Source: Odobenus rosmarus divergens (lineage: Eukaryota; Chordata; Mammalia; Carnivora; Odobenidae). Taken from it: a DNA stretch of 64,000 nucleotides. The DNA is taken from NCBI RefSeq assembly GCF_000321225.1, contig NW_004450323.1:938229-1002228 (forward strand), in the 5' to 3' direction. The notes under the pieces are model-generated. The model worked only from the letters and a program-made list of their open reading frames with translations. It was not told where the DNA came from and ran no database searches. Below are positions 1 through 14,000 of the stretch, one piece after another. A program made the translations under genes and the position numbers. How positions within the stretch are numbered: position 1 is the stretch's first letter; the number at the start of each line of letters is the position of its first letter.

Positions 1-274
1 TTTTATCAACCTGACTGACTCTCATATTGTTATTTAATACTTAATTCCTTTACTGTGTTGTAAACTTCTCAAAGCAATTTTATCTTTAAAGGACACAGTC
101 TAGAGTTTGCATATATTATACGTGCAATAAAATATTTGGTGGGGCAGGCTTTGCTGCATGTTTTCCGTGTTTGAAAATGTTAAATCGCTTTTAGAGACTT
201 TTTAGTGGTAGAGAATTCTTGACATTATAATAGAAATTTAATCTACTCTTTGTATCAATGTGAAATGTTTGCAG
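1..274 (+). other. CEP350 intron, 3' end only
   Basis: End of an intron whose start lies outside the window. AT-rich unique sequence with a T-rich tract and a tttgcag acceptor; nothing else seen. Confidence 0.85.
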
Positions 275-362
275 ACATCTACGAGACAAAGGAGAAGATG
301 ATAAAATGCCCCCACTTCGAAAGAAACAGCGTGGTTTGCTTTTAAGGTTGCAGCAAGAGAAG
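275..362 (+). CDS. CEP350: CEP350 visible exon 1
   Basis: 88 bp. Acceptor tttgcag at 268..274, donor gtatgt from 363. The first base completes a codon begun upstream; 29 full codons follow and the exon ends in phase 0. It encodes a basic, charged stretch ending in LLLRLQQEK, the start of a coiled coil that continues in the next exon. This is an internal exon, so the real start codon lies upstream of the window. Confidence 0.95.
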
Positions 363-1977
363 GTATGTTAGAAAAAAACACTCTTTAAGAGAATTTCTCC
401 TAAGGCAAGTTAGATGGTGGAATCTATTATTTTGCCTAATCTCTTTTTCTTATTATCATCTTAAAGGAGATTTATTTGATATTTACCACTGTTTTTGCCT
501 ATACTACTATAATTACAGAAATTGCTTGGTAGTCTGCTATATTTCTAATTTTGTGTCACTGCTAACTTAATACAATAGAGAGTCAAACCTGCCTTCCTTT
601 GTTAAATAAAATAGTATTTGAAATGCATATTTAGGGAATCCTGTGGCTCAGTCGGTTAAGCGTCTGCCTTCGGCTATGATCCCAGGGTACTGGGATCAAG
701 TCCCACATGGGGCTCCCTGTTCAGCAGGGAGCCTGCTTCTCCCTCTGCCTGCTTATGTTCCCTCTCTCGCTCGCTCTCTCTCTCTCTGACAAACAAACAA
801 ACAAATAATAAAATCTTTAAAAAATGCATATTTAAAAAATTAAGATATTTGTAAAAGAGTCTATTTGGATTAATTTTTTAGTCACTATTTTCCCAAATAG
901 ACTTTCAGGACATACTCATTACAAATTGAGTAATATTTTGGCTCAGTGAGCTCAGAAACACCTCAGGTTGGAATCCTGGAGAGAGAACATGGTTTGGTGG
1001 TTAAGAATTCAAGCTCCAGAGTCAAGTTGCCTGGGTTAAAATTCTAAATCTACCAATTATTAGTTTCATAACCTTGGACAAGTTACCTGACTTCTCTGTG
1101 CTTCAGTTTCTTTATCTCTAAACCAAGGATAATAATGATAACATACTTTTTGTAAGGTTGTTGGGAGGAATAAATGAGTTAATACATATCATAAATTTAC
1201 AGTAGATGTTGGCACAGTGGTAAATGCTCAATGAATGTTGGCTGTTATTTGAATTCCAGTTTTGTCACTTCCAGCTCTGTAATAATGGTCAAGTTTAAGT
1301 AACTCTCTGAGACTTAATTTCTTCATCTGTAGGAGTAAGATATTACTTTATATGGTGGTTGTGAGGATTAAAATGAGATAACATGTGTAAAATGTGTCTC
1401 ACAGTGCCTGGTAAATATTCACTGGATTCTAGTTTTCTTTTCCCTTATTGACCTGTTACAAGGTACTGGCTCCTATGTTGGTTGAACTGTGTGAACGTAA
1501 TCATTTAAGTTATAGATTGGATTATTGCTCAACTCGTTTTTTTTTTTTTTTATCATTGTGTGAACTTTAAAAATTGGGAATTTTGGGGGCGCCTGGGTGG
1601 CTCAGTCGATCAAACATCTGACTCTTAATTTTGGCTTAGGTCATGATCTCAGGAATGTGAGATCAAGCCCCAGGTCAGGCTCCATGCGCAGCGCAGAGTC
1701 TGCTTGTGATTCTCTCCTTTGACCTCTGCCCCTCCCTGTTCCTCTCTCACTCTCTCAAATAAAATAAATAACTCTTTAAAAAAATAAAATAAAAATTTGG
1801 AATTTCTTTAAAGAAGTTATATCTTTTTAATCCAGAAAAATTGGTTTCAAAATAACTTAAAATTTTCTTAGTTAAAATAAATAAATAACTTTTTACATTA
1901 CAATAGCTTTCTGTTTGTAAAGTAGAATAAAAGCTAGATTTACTAGTATTTTTCTCATTCTGTGAGGTTGTGTTTCT

Positions 1978-2017
<40 letters not shown>

Positions 2018-5000
2018 TTTCTTTCTTTCATGAGAGAGTGAGCAGTGTTGGGCCAGCTGGGGGGTGGGGGTGGGTGGGGAGGGGAGACAGAATCTTAAAC
2101 AGGCTCCATGCCCAGCGTGGAGCCCCATGTGGGGCTTGATCTCATGACCCTGATATCATTACCTGAGCCAAAATCAAGAGACCCACGCTTAACCGACTGA
2201 GTTACCCAGGCCCCATCCCATGTTTTAACTTTCTTAATAGTGTGCTTTGAAGCCCAAACCTTTGGATTTGAGGAATCTAATATTTTACTGCGTGACTGCT
2301 GACAGCACATTCAGTTTTTGTTATTTGGAAAATTTACTTGTTTCACCTTCATTTCTGAAAGATATTTTTACTAGCATAGAATTATTTTCTTTCGGCCTTT
2401 TTAAAGATATTTTCCATTGTCTACTAGTTTCCATTGTTTTTATGAAGAGGTCAGTTGTCTTAATGTTTTTTCGAAGGCTGCTTTTAAGATTTTTAAAAAA
2501 TTTGTCATAGATTTTTTTTCAGTTGTGCTTAGGTGTGATTTCTTTTCATACTGTTAGGATTTGCTGAGCTTCTTGAATTTGTTGTTTGTTGTATTTCAGT
2601 TTTTGAAAATTATCTCTTCATGTGTTGCTTCTGCCCCACTCTCTCTCTGCTTTTCTTCAGAGACTCCAAGTGGAAATATGTTAGACCTTCTGACCATTTA
2701 GTACATCTTTCTTCTGCTCTGTTTTGGTTTTATATCATTCTTTAGAAACAAACAAAAAAGCCCACTATGCTTTAGTTTGGAAAGTTTCTATTGATCTGTC
2801 TTTAAATTCATTAGTTGTATATTCTGCATGTCATGTGTCTTGTTAGTCATCCAATGAGTTCTTAATGTGATTTTTTTTTTGTTCTATAATATTCCTTTTC
2901 TTCTTTTTTATAGATTTTTTTAAAGGTTTTATTTATTTTTAGAGAGAAAGTGAGAGTGGGGGAGAGGGGCAGAGGGAGAGGGAGAGAGAGAGTCTCAAGC
3001 AGACTGCACTGAGCATGGAGCCCCATGCGGAACTTGATCTCAGGACCCTGAGGTCATGACCTGAGCCGAAACCAAGAGTGAGACAGTTAACTGACTGATC
3101 CACATAGGCACTCCATCTTTTTTATAGATTTTAATTATTTGTTTACGTTTTTATCAATTTTTCTGTTTTTTCCCATATTTTTTTGAACACATTATTTATA
3201 GTCATTTTAGCTTTCTTGTCTGCTAACTAGATATTTGGACATCTGTGTGTCTGCTACTGTTTTCTCTTTATATTTTCTATTACCATATGATTCTTTTTGC
3301 ATGTCTAAATAGTTTTTTTTCTTCATTTTTTAAATTCTAATTAGTAGCATACAGTGCAATATTGGTTTCAGGAGTACAGTGATTCATCACTTACATATAA
3401 CACCCAGGGCTCAACACGACAAGTGCCCTCCTTCATACCCATCCCCCATCTAGCCCTCCCCCACCCACCTCCCTCCATCAACCCTCAGTTTGTTATCTAT
3501 TATTAAGAATCTCTTATAGTAATTTTTTATTAAATGCTGGATACTGTATGAATAACTGCAAAGGCTCCAGATGATGTTATCTCCCCCACCAGAGAGGACT
3601 TATTTTTTCCCTCTGCTGTGCTGTTAGAATGCTCAACAATTCGCTTAAATCCATTCAGGAACTAAGCTGGGTTAGTGTTGCGTTGCAGAGTTGGTAGGCC
3701 TCAGTCTGCTTCTGCTTTGCATTGACCCTAGGTTTTAACTTTCCAGGGATTTCAGTTGAAAGCCAGGTAAACCAGCACAAAAGACTGTGGGGATTTCTAC
3801 TTTGCTGCTGAGAGGTTTCTGGTGTGTAGCTCCTTAGCCTTCTGTCTGTGCTGCTTAAGAATAGGCAAATGGTTTGAGGGGGAGACTGAGTTGGAAGCCT
3901 TTTAAGTCTCCAGTTTTGTCACCTCAGATCTCTGTGTCTGTGGAAATGGTGACTGGTTAGGAGCAGTTTGACTATATCTGGTTATGTTGACAACACATAC
4001 AGTCTGTGAATCAGCAGTTCTGTGTCTTGGTATATATAGTAGAGAAGTTTTCACACATGTATAGGGGAAAATGGAAACAGCTTAATTCTTTCATTAAGAG
4101 AATAGATGAAACAAAGCATATTTCTGCAAGAAAGTACAATACTGCAGGAAATGAATGCATTACATATCAGCACTGTTCAATAGAGATTTCTGAAATTATT
4201 ATTAACATTCTGTATTTGTGCTGTCCAATACAGTAGCTACTAGTCACATAGAGTTTTCGATATTTAAAACATGGCTAGTGCAACTGAGAAACTGAAATGT
4301 TAATTTAAGTAGCTACATGGAGCTGTAGCTACCATATTGAATAGTTATAGCAGTAGATCTTTATCAAAAATCATAATTTTGGTTTTTATAGAAAAGCAAG
4401 ATGCAAAAGAATATGTACAGTATGATACCATTTTCGTAAATATTTTTAAGGATTTGTTTCTTTGTTTTAGAGAGAGCATGTGAGCAGGGGGGAGGGGTAG
4501 GGGAAGAGAGAGAGAGAGAGAATCCTCAAGGAGACTCCCCGCTGAGCACAGAGTCTGATGTAGGGCTCAATCCCAGGACCTGAGATCATGACCTGAGCCA
4601 AAATCAGGAGTTGGCCGCCCAACGGACCAAGCCACCCAGGCACCCCTATAGTACTTCAGAATGTTTTTTAAGTAAATGTGCAAAAAACACTCTGATCTAT
4701 CTGTCTACCCCTGGAAAGTTACCCTACAGAAATAAAAGCACCAGCGTGGAAGGATGTATGTACTAAGGTATTTACTACAGTTGTATCATAAGAATTATTT
4801 TGACTGGTAGTGAGGTTGTATAACCACTTTGGCCACATATCTTCACACAGCTGTATCCAAAACGAGCGAGAACATATTTTCCTATGTCTTATTCTTTTTT
4901 TGTTTTTTTGAGATAAAATTCACATAACAAAATAACAATTTTAAAGTATAATCCACTTACACCATTAACCGTTTTAAAGTGAATAGTTTGTACAACCTTA

Positions 5001-8000
5001 TAGCTTATTCTGAAAAGAAAAGCAAACCTCTTCCCTCAAGAATCCCCTTGAGGGCGCCTGGGTGGCTCAGATGGTTAAGCATCTGCCTTCGGCTCAGGTC
5101 ATGATCCCAGGGTCCTGGGATCGAGTCCCGCATCGGGCTCCCTGCTCCTTGGGAGCCTGCTTCTCCCTCTGCTTCTCTCTCTCTCTCTCCCTCTCTCTCT
5201 CCCTCTGTCTCTCATGAATAAATAAACAAAATCTTAAAAAAAAAAAGAATCCCCTTGAAACAGTTTATTTTCTAGGCTTGGATTGGGTGAATGTATACAA
5301 TAATTGGTTTAGAAACTCAGGGCTAAGCTAATAGCAGTTTTTCAAAATGTGCTCTGTGGAACTCTGGGGTCCCTGATACCCTTTCATGCGTCACGGAGGT
5401 CAAAACTGTTTTCCTAATAGTGGGATATGAATTTGCCCTTTTCATTGTTTGACACTTGTACTAAGTGGTACAAAAACAATGGTGGGTAAAACTGCCAGTG
5501 CTTAGCACAAATCAGGGCAGCAGTGGCCCCAGACTATACTAGTAACCGTCATGTTTTTCAATGCCACACAAGTGAAACAAACAAAAAGCAGTAGTTTCAC
5601 TGAAAAATGTTTTTTTTTTTTTTAAGATTTTATTTATTTATTTGAGAGAGAGAGTGAGCAAATGTGAGAGAGAGAGCACGAGCAGAGGGCGAGGGAGAAG
5701 CAGACTCCCTGCTGAGCAGGGAGCCCGATGTGGAGCTTGATCCGGAGCTCGATCCCAGGACCCTGGGATCATGATCTGAGCCGAAGGCAGGTGTTTAACC
5801 TAACAGGCTGAGCCACCCAGGAGCCCCTTCACTGAAGAATGTCTTGCTTAAGTAGTAAAAATTATTAATTTTGCTGAGTGCTGACCTTTGAGTACTTTCA
5901 TTGTCATACTCTGCATGACAAAAATAGGAAGTCCACAAGGAAGCACTTTGCCAGATACCAGAGGACAGTGATTAACTCAAGGAAAGGCATTTGTACAGTT
6001 GTTTGAGTTGCAAGCTGAACTAGCCTTTTTTTTTTCACGGAATACCGTTTTTCCTTGAAAGAATTATTCAGAGACAAGCTGTTTATTCAGATTTGGGTAT
6101 TTGACAGTCATTTTCTCAAAAATGAACAAAGTGTGCCTCTTACTTTATAGAAAACAGCTGTAACGGTATTTGTTGCCAGTGACAAAATTCAGGCTTTCAA
6201 GGCAGAATTTTAGAAAATTTCTGTCCACCACCTAATACTAAAGAACTTTTCTTTTGAGATCTGTGGTGATGTGAAAGAATGTGATTTTTTTTTATACTGT
6301 ATAATGAAATGTGTCAACACTTGGAAGATCTGCATAACTCAGTGAACTGATACTTTCCACATGACCAATGCATGATGTTTCAAAAAATCAAGTCAGAAAA
6401 TAAAGAGATTTGGAAAAATCTAACAATACTAATTATTTTGTTTGTTTGTTTGTTTTGGAAGATAGTTATTTTCTTTAAAATGCATATAATGCCATTGTAT
6501 ACTCCTGAGAGAGTAAGAGTGAATAAAGGCAAATAGTGTCTTAGTATTATGAAGATTGTTTGACTCTGAGAGTCCCCTGAAAGGACCTTGGGAATCCTCT
6601 AGGGTCCTTGGACCACACTTCAAGAACTGCTCTAGAGAAACTCATACATGTGCCAAAGACAAAAACTATAAGGCTGTTCATTGTAGCATTGTTTGCAATA
6701 GTGAACAACAACTTTATCTACACATAGGGGTAATGGATACATGAAATAGTATATGTTTCCAATGTTATGCAGCATTTAGGTGTAAGTCAACACAGAGAGG
6801 TAGCAAAAGCAACATCCAGTAAATAAAGCAAGGTTGAAAATATATATGTGTGATATTATTTATAAACTACTTAAAAACATACAGACCAAACAGAGTGTGT
6901 TTTTTGCAGGTAAGTACAAATAAATATCTGTAGAAGAATTTTAAAAGAGGGCGCCTGAGTGGCTCAGTTGGTTAAGCGACTGCCTTCGGCTCAGGTCATG
7001 ATCCTGGAGTCCCGGGATCGAGTCCCGCATCAGACTCCCTGCTCGACAGGGAGTCTGCTTCTCCCTCGGACCCTCCCCCCTCTCATGCTCTCTCTCTATC
7101 TCATTCTTTCTCTCAAATAAATAAATAAAATCTTAAAAAAAAAAAAAGAATTTTTAAAGAATGTGCTGGAAGGATATATACCGTGGTAGTGACTACCTCT
7201 AAGGATGTAGGATTGCATACTGGTTTTATCTGTAATGTTTTATTTCTTCACAAAATAAAGACTAGGATAAAATATGACAGAATATTAACAGTTGTTAGTA
7301 TGAGATTTTAGAAATTAGATATTTTTGTGCACTTCTCTGCATTTTCAGATAGTTTACAAAAATCAAACATGACTAAAAGAAATTATACGTTGCTAATTAT
7401 TACTGTCTTTTTAGGCTTACATTATTGACAGGAACACAGATTAAAATAAATTTATGGAAAAAAAAGGACAGTCTCTTAAATTTTAACAGTTATTAACAGT
7501 GAAGTGTGTCATCTTTTGCCCATTTAGTTAGTAACAGAAAACTTAACAATACCCTGTGTGGAGAGAGTTTGGTGCAGTATAGTCTTAAATGTTTCTGGTG
7601 GAGACCATTCTTTTTTGAAAGCAATCTTTAAATGATTTTAAGGGCCATAGTATGATTTATCCTCTTTGATTTGTTTGTCCTACGTTTTGGAATCTCTCCT
7701 AAAGAACAAATCCATAGTGAAACAGTTATAGACATTAAAGCATTATTTGGAATGGTAAAAAATTATAAGGGGCCTAAGATTTTCGCAGTAGAATAATGGT
7801 TACGTTAACTACTTGTTATGCAGCTGATAAACAAATAAGTGTAAAGACCAAGTAGCACTATGGAAAAATATGAAGGGTATCTTAAGTTTAAAAGGGGGAT
7901 AGAAAATTGTCAGTCTGTTGTAATTATAATTATTTAAATTAAGGGATCATGTTTATTATTTTAGCATGATGGGGTTACGAGACTCTTTTTTCCTCCTTCA

Positions 8001-11000
8001 CTACTTCAAAATTTTTCAATATTACTTTTATCTTGAATATACTGTATGTTTTTATTTTTGATATATGTGATGATTGGGCTTTCTTAAAATATTGCTTTGG
8101 ACTTGTATCCTCCAAATCTCATTTACTCTTCTAATTCTTTAAACCTTAGGCAGAAATTAAACGTCTTCAAGAAGCCAATAAGGCAGCTCGGAAGGAAAGA
8201 CAACTGATTCTGAAACAGCAGGAGGAGATAGAAAGGATCCGACAGACCACCATAAAGTTACAGGAGAAGTTAAAGTCGGCAGGGGAGAATAAATTGGTAA
8301 ATTACATGAAATTACTATTTGTTTTCTCTCTCATGTTGCTTGCTAATACCTAATCCTGCCTCACTTTCTCATCTGTTGGATATGTTCATAGTTGTTAGAT
8401 GAACTAGAATAAAGTTCTATATATGTATCTTTATGTATAGTGAGAGTTTTTATTTTTTTTCCCATGGAATATTCAAGTTTTGAAAGGGACACGTTCATAT
8501 GATAGTTGAAAAATGTTTTCCATTTATAAATTCATTTGGGACAAAGAGCCTTGTTCTTGTTTATCAATCCAGATATATTCCTCAGAATTAATGAGAGAGA
8601 CCATTTTTGCTCTTGGTACTTACTTTTAGCTATTCAGTATTAATATAATGATACAAGAGTCAAAGGAGGTATTCAGATAAAAGCAAAATTTGGATCTATT
8701 CTGAAGTGTTAATATAGTGTTGGAGAACCCACACTGGATAATTGTATAGTTAAATAAATCTTAGCATTTTCTGCTTTGGTGTTTAAAATACACTTTAAAT
8801 TTTGAAACAATCTTAAATTTATAGAAAATTTCAAACACTGTACAAAGAACTCTATCTTCCTGGACTATGACAGTTCTCTAGTTGTCACAATATTGTGCTT
8901 TTATCAGAAGGTAAGTTCAAAATCACATACTGCATTTAGTTCTCATATCTCTCTAGTCTCCTTCAGTCTGGAAAAGTTACTTGACTCTCATGACCTTGAC
9001 ACTTTGGAAGATTGCATGCCAGTTACTTTGTAGAATGTTTCTCAAACTTGGATTTGTCTGATATTTCCTCATAATTAGGTTCAGATTGTGCATCTTTAGC
9101 TGGAATATTATGGAAGTGATGCCATGTTCTCACTGCATTCAATCAGGTGGTGCCTGATTTTGATTTATCCCATTACTGATGATGTTGACTTGATCACTTG
9201 ATTAAGATGGCAGACATCAGACTTCACTATAAAGTTACTTTCTTTCCCTTTGTAAATAATAAGTACTTTGCATAAGTTATTTTGAGACTACATAAATTTC
9301 TTCTTTAAACTTACCCTTTTATTTATATTAGTATGGACTTACAGATTCCTATTTTATTCAGCATTAAATCTGTTACTGTCATTTGTTTTAACGCTCGCTT
9401 TGTCCCAGGTCAGACCATTAGGAGCCTTTCTTTTGACATGTCCCCAACAGTCTGTGAACACTTCCATGTTTTCTGCAACAAGATGTCTCAGTGTCATCTA
9501 ATACCTTCCCTGCCCCAGACTTGGAATCAGCTGTTTCTCCAAGGAGGAAAGTTATTCAGAAACCAATATCTGGTGCTAAGCATGCTCATTACTATTCAGG
9601 TTTTGCTCCTAAAAGCAACAGATATAGACAATATGTATGTTTATGTAGACATAATAAAGAGTACATTTTACATGTATGTTTATTTCTGTATGTTCATATA
9701 CAGTATACAGCATATATACATATACAGTATTTAGGTATTAGGAGTTCATACTGATCCTTTCAGTTCTAATCCAGCACCATAAGGTTCCATTCTAGTTTTC
9801 TCTTTTTTTTTATTAAGTTCAGTTAGCCAACATACAGTACATCATTAGTTTTTGATGTAGTGCTCAGTGATTCATTAGTTATGTATAACACCCAGTGCTT
9901 ATCAGATCACATGCCCTCCTTAATGCCCATCATCCAGTTACCCCATCCCTCCACCCCCCTAGTTTTCTCTTTTTGAAACTACCTTCTCTGATAGACAGCT
10001 GGTTAACATTTTCCTTAATATAGATCATGATTTGCTCATTCCTGTGTGTAACCTATCTCCCATAACCACTGCCACCCCTTTCCTCATGTGGATATCCTCA
10101 CCACCCCTGGATTCAGACTCCCAAGTCAAGCTATTCCCCCATCTCCTTGCCCTTTCTCTGTACTCTCCTTATCCTTTCTGTACTCTGTGGGAACGCCACT
10201 TCACTCTGTTTGGGCTTGTAACATGCCATGTAGGGCCACTCCCCTGTGGACATCCTCTTTGTTCCACTTGAGTAATAACCTTCCTGTGTTAGATGCCCTC
10301 TTCATCTCACTCCAGTTGGGACACCCCACTCTAGGTCCCCTTGTCTACCTCTACCTTTGTATGGATCCCTGTCTTGTGCTGTTCTACCTAATGACTTTAG
10401 GACTGAATCATTTAGGAGGCAGAAAGGGAAGGAGAAGGCCTCTGCTTTGTGTATCGTTCACAAAATAAAAATGGTCACAATCGTCCCTACTCATCTTCCT
10501 CAAAAGTTACGAGAATAAATGACTATTCTCTTACTTAAGCATTTAAAGTTACTTTTTGCTCATGAGAAATAATATATCAATTAAACCAATAGTTCTAAAT
10601 GTTTTTTTTTAAGATTTTATTTATTTGTCAGAGAGAGCACTAGCAAGGGGAGCGGCAGGCAGAGCAGGCAGAGGGAGGAGCAGGCTCCCCGCTGAGCTAG
10701 GAGCCTGATATGGGGCTTGATCCCAGGACCCTGAGATCATGACCTGAGCCAAAGGCAGATGCTTAACCGACTGAGCCACTCAGACGTCCCCTAAATGTTT
10801 TCATTATAAATTTTGCTCATGAGTTAAACCGGTAGTTCTAAATGTTTTCATTTTAAACTTTTTAAGTTGAGAAAATACTGTTTTTCCCATTATAATTTGG
10901 AAAGAAAAAAGATCCATCCCTCAGTAGTATTAAAATAAGTTTATGTGTTCCCTTCATTCTTATATCCATATGTGTATATATACTGTTTATATTCCTTTTG

Positions 11001-14000
11001 AGTGGTTCAGTTTAAAAGAAATTAGGATAGTGAAATACTAGATTGCTAGTAGCAGCAGCAGATTTTTTTATTTTTTTCAATCTTTTAAAGAAATTATACT
11101 TTGGGGGGGTGCCTGGGTGGTTCAGCTGGTTAAGTGCCTGCCTTTGGCTCCGGTAGAGATCCCGCGGTCCAGGGATCAAGCCCCAAGTTGAGCTCCCTGC
11201 TCAGCGGGGAGTCTGCTTCTACCTCTCCCTTTGCCCCTCCGCCCACTCGTGTTCTCTCTCTCTCAAATAAATAAAATTTTAAAAAAAAATTATACTTTGT
11301 GACTATATATAAATATATGTAAGATATACATAACAAAATCTATATTTTAGCCATTTTTAAATGTATATAATTTTTTGTCTTTTAAGTAATTCCTTAATTG
11401 CAGCTATTTTATAAATATGGTTTTGAGGATAAACTTAATTTTGAAATAATGTTTGAAGTCATTTTGAGTTCTTAAATTCCAGTAAAATTATAAAACTTTA
11501 CCCTCTTTTGTTTTTAGGACTCCCATAGTGATGATGATACAAAGGATAATAAGGCAACCAGCCCTGGTCCAACTGACTTGGAGACCCGAAGTCCTTCCCC
11601 CATTTCAATCTCCAGCAGTGAAACTAGCAGCATTATGCAGAAACTGAAAAAAATGAGAAGCCGCATGGATGAAAAGTAATTTATTTTTATAAATATTATC
11701 CTGTTCACATTGAAAATGATAGCAAAAATATTTTTAATGTACTTCATTAGATTAGATTGATACAATGTAATATTTTATGAATTCAGTAGCATTTTAGCAG
11801 AATTGTTAAATCAACCTGGAAGTCAATTAACTATAGGTCTTACTATAAAACAGATTTTCTTGTTTTTAGTACAGTCAGGTTTCTTATTTTAAAAACTAAC
11901 ATAGTAATTGCACAAATACCCAGGACAATGTTTCCATCTTTCTTTTATTAAAAGCTAAAAGTAAGTGTGAAATTTATAACCCTCCCTGAAATCTGAGAAT
12001 ATGTCTACTAACTTGGGGAAGCAATTAATGGTATATCCTGAGATCTCATCCTATGGCTCTCTGACCACTCTCATGCGTAGGTCAAATAGAAATTTTAAGC
12101 TGTGAGAAGGTGTGGATTGCTCATTTGAAACCAGAAAAACTGAAATTCTTCTGGGATGTTGAATGATTCTGAAACATTTCTAAGTATTATTTTTTTAGAG
12201 GCTCCTTTAAAGAAAGCTTCTTCTACTTAAATGTAGCTCAGTTGTATGTCAGTCTTGACCATATAAAGTTACATTTATGTGAGAGTGTACTCTTCTGAGT
12301 ATACGTTAAATTAAATATGCTTGTGAAATATCTGCTGTGGACCCTGTCCTTTACTTTATAACTTCTACCTTCTTTAAATATGAAAGAGAGACCCATGAAA
12401 ATGTTTTATTGACTGTTATTTTATTTTGTTAACAGTTTGAACCACAGTTGTATCTTGATATCCTTTGTCAGTGTACCACACATTACCAAATTTAATAATG
12501 CTCTATGTTTATGTGACATCAACCTATGATTCACTTAGTTTCTGAACAGTCAAGCAGTTGTAAATCAAACCTTACTTACTATAGGTACAGTGTTATACAC
12601 TGGCACTTCATTGCTTGTTAAATTGCATTTCCTAACTTTAAAATACCTAAATTGGTGATGAAAGTAAGTTTTAAAAAATAAATACAGAATTTTAAAATAA
12701 ATATAAGGGGGTAAAACCAAATATTTATAAACATGTAAATACTCCTCTTGGATCATTCCGTGGGATAAACTAAATAAGGCTTTTTCATATAGGAATTTAT
12801 TGAAATGTAGACTAAAGACGCTTCTTCCTTTCCTGATAAAATTTTCCCATAGTCTGTATAGGCATACTGTTTTGCTTCATGGATGTTTGAATTCAGAATA
12901 ATCTCTCTCGTGAATTTTTATAACTGACTTGACATTTTAAATATGCCTCCAAATGTCTTTGAATGGTAGATATTGGAGGAAAGACAGTTTCAGGGGTAAT
13001 TTCTTCATTGATCCCTTGCTCATCTATATTAGTAAGGTCTTCATTGCTGGTCTTTATGAATAATATTCTAATAATTTTAATCACATTTGTAGAAGAAACT
13101 GCTAATCCTAAATCTGTTTGTGAGATGAGTCAGTTTATGTGGTGCTTATTTCACATTTGGTTAAAGCTTTAAAAATTCTAAATACCAAATTGAAGATACA
13201 TTTATTGATTTTGTTCCAACTTTTATTATTTTCTCAGAATCTGAAATATTAAACACATGGAATTTTTGTATTATTGTTCTACCTTCTACCTTCCTTTGTC
13301 AACTACTACAGGAACCATTTGAGCAATTTGTCAAAGAAATAGGCTTTGAAGTATTCAGTGACTTGATTTGTTGTTTGAAGCAATGCAGTTGTGTTTGTGG
13401 GTAGGGATGGGGTAGGGACAGCAGTGGCAAAGGAATCATTTTTAATGTTTTATGATGGTGCTGAAATTTGAAGATAAATTGGAGTATTTTTCAAAATTAG
13501 CAATGTACTATAAAGGAAAATTATTATGTGATATTTTTTAATGTCTAGAACAAAATAATGTGAAAACTGGTTTTTAAATACCATTCAGATCACCAAAACT
13601 TTACAATTAGATTTCCTTCAACGATATTGGAATGTCAGTAAATAAATGTCAGTAAATAGAGTGAGTTAATTTTATAGTCATTTGCTACAGTAGATACCTA
13701 ATAACAAAATCACTTGAGCCTTTGCTACTAGACACTATTATTTGTTGTGTAGATTTGCAAAGGCAGTCTTCCAAGAGATTACTATTTTATTGATATAAAA
13801 CACCTGTCAAAAAGCAGTCCTCCCTCAGTAAGTTTAGCTAACTTTGGGGAAGAATTTTTTCATTATATGTCATTGCTTATTGTTAATCCTCTGAACTCTG
13901 ATTCTGTGACAGATATTTTTCTGAAACTATCAAACTATTTTTGGCTACAGTGAAAGATTTTCTTCTTTAATGTTTCATTGAGACAGCGATGCCTTTGTTA

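Larger units (their letters stand above)
2245..3975 (-). repeat. Old L1 LINE, antisense, interrupted
   Basis: ttgctgagcttcttgaattt, attatctcttcatgtgttgc, attaaatgctggatactgta and cagagaggacttattttttc are antisense old-L1 words; split by a SINE and a younger L1 end. Confidence 0.5.
363..8149 (+). other. CEP350 intron (7.8 kb)
   Basis: Between visible exons 1 and 2. Contains two adjacent MIRs, eight CAN-SINEs, an old antisense L1 zone (2245..3975), a carnivore L1 3' end, a small hAT remnant and hAT copy 1; each is listed separately. Stretches 363..620, 4655..5035, 6640..6930 and 7150..8140 are AT-rich with nothing recognisable. Confidence 0.85.
8297..11517 (+). other. CEP350 intron (3.2 kb)
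   Basis: Between exons 2 and 3. About half is an old antisense L1 (8790..10470) split by a younger L1 3' end; then two SINEs and a local duplication near 10.55-10.86 kb. 8297..8780 and 11300..11510 show nothing distinctive. Confidence 0.85.

Noticed and set aside
1747..2031. 94-codon Lys/Arg-rich ORF on the minus strand
   Set aside because: Product of the (TTTC)n microsatellite tail of a SINE read in reverse; low complexity.
5053..5130. tRNA-like A and B boxes in SINE heads (possible tRNA genes)
   Set aside because: All occur in the CAN-SINE context with TC-rich body and A tail; no complete cloverleaf with acceptor stem.
9333..9734. 133-codon ORF
   Set aside because: Lies inside an antisense old L1; no splice context and no protein resemblance.
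10088..10468. 126-codon ORF
   Set aside because: Overlaps another ORF in a C/T-rich part of the same L1; not a gene.
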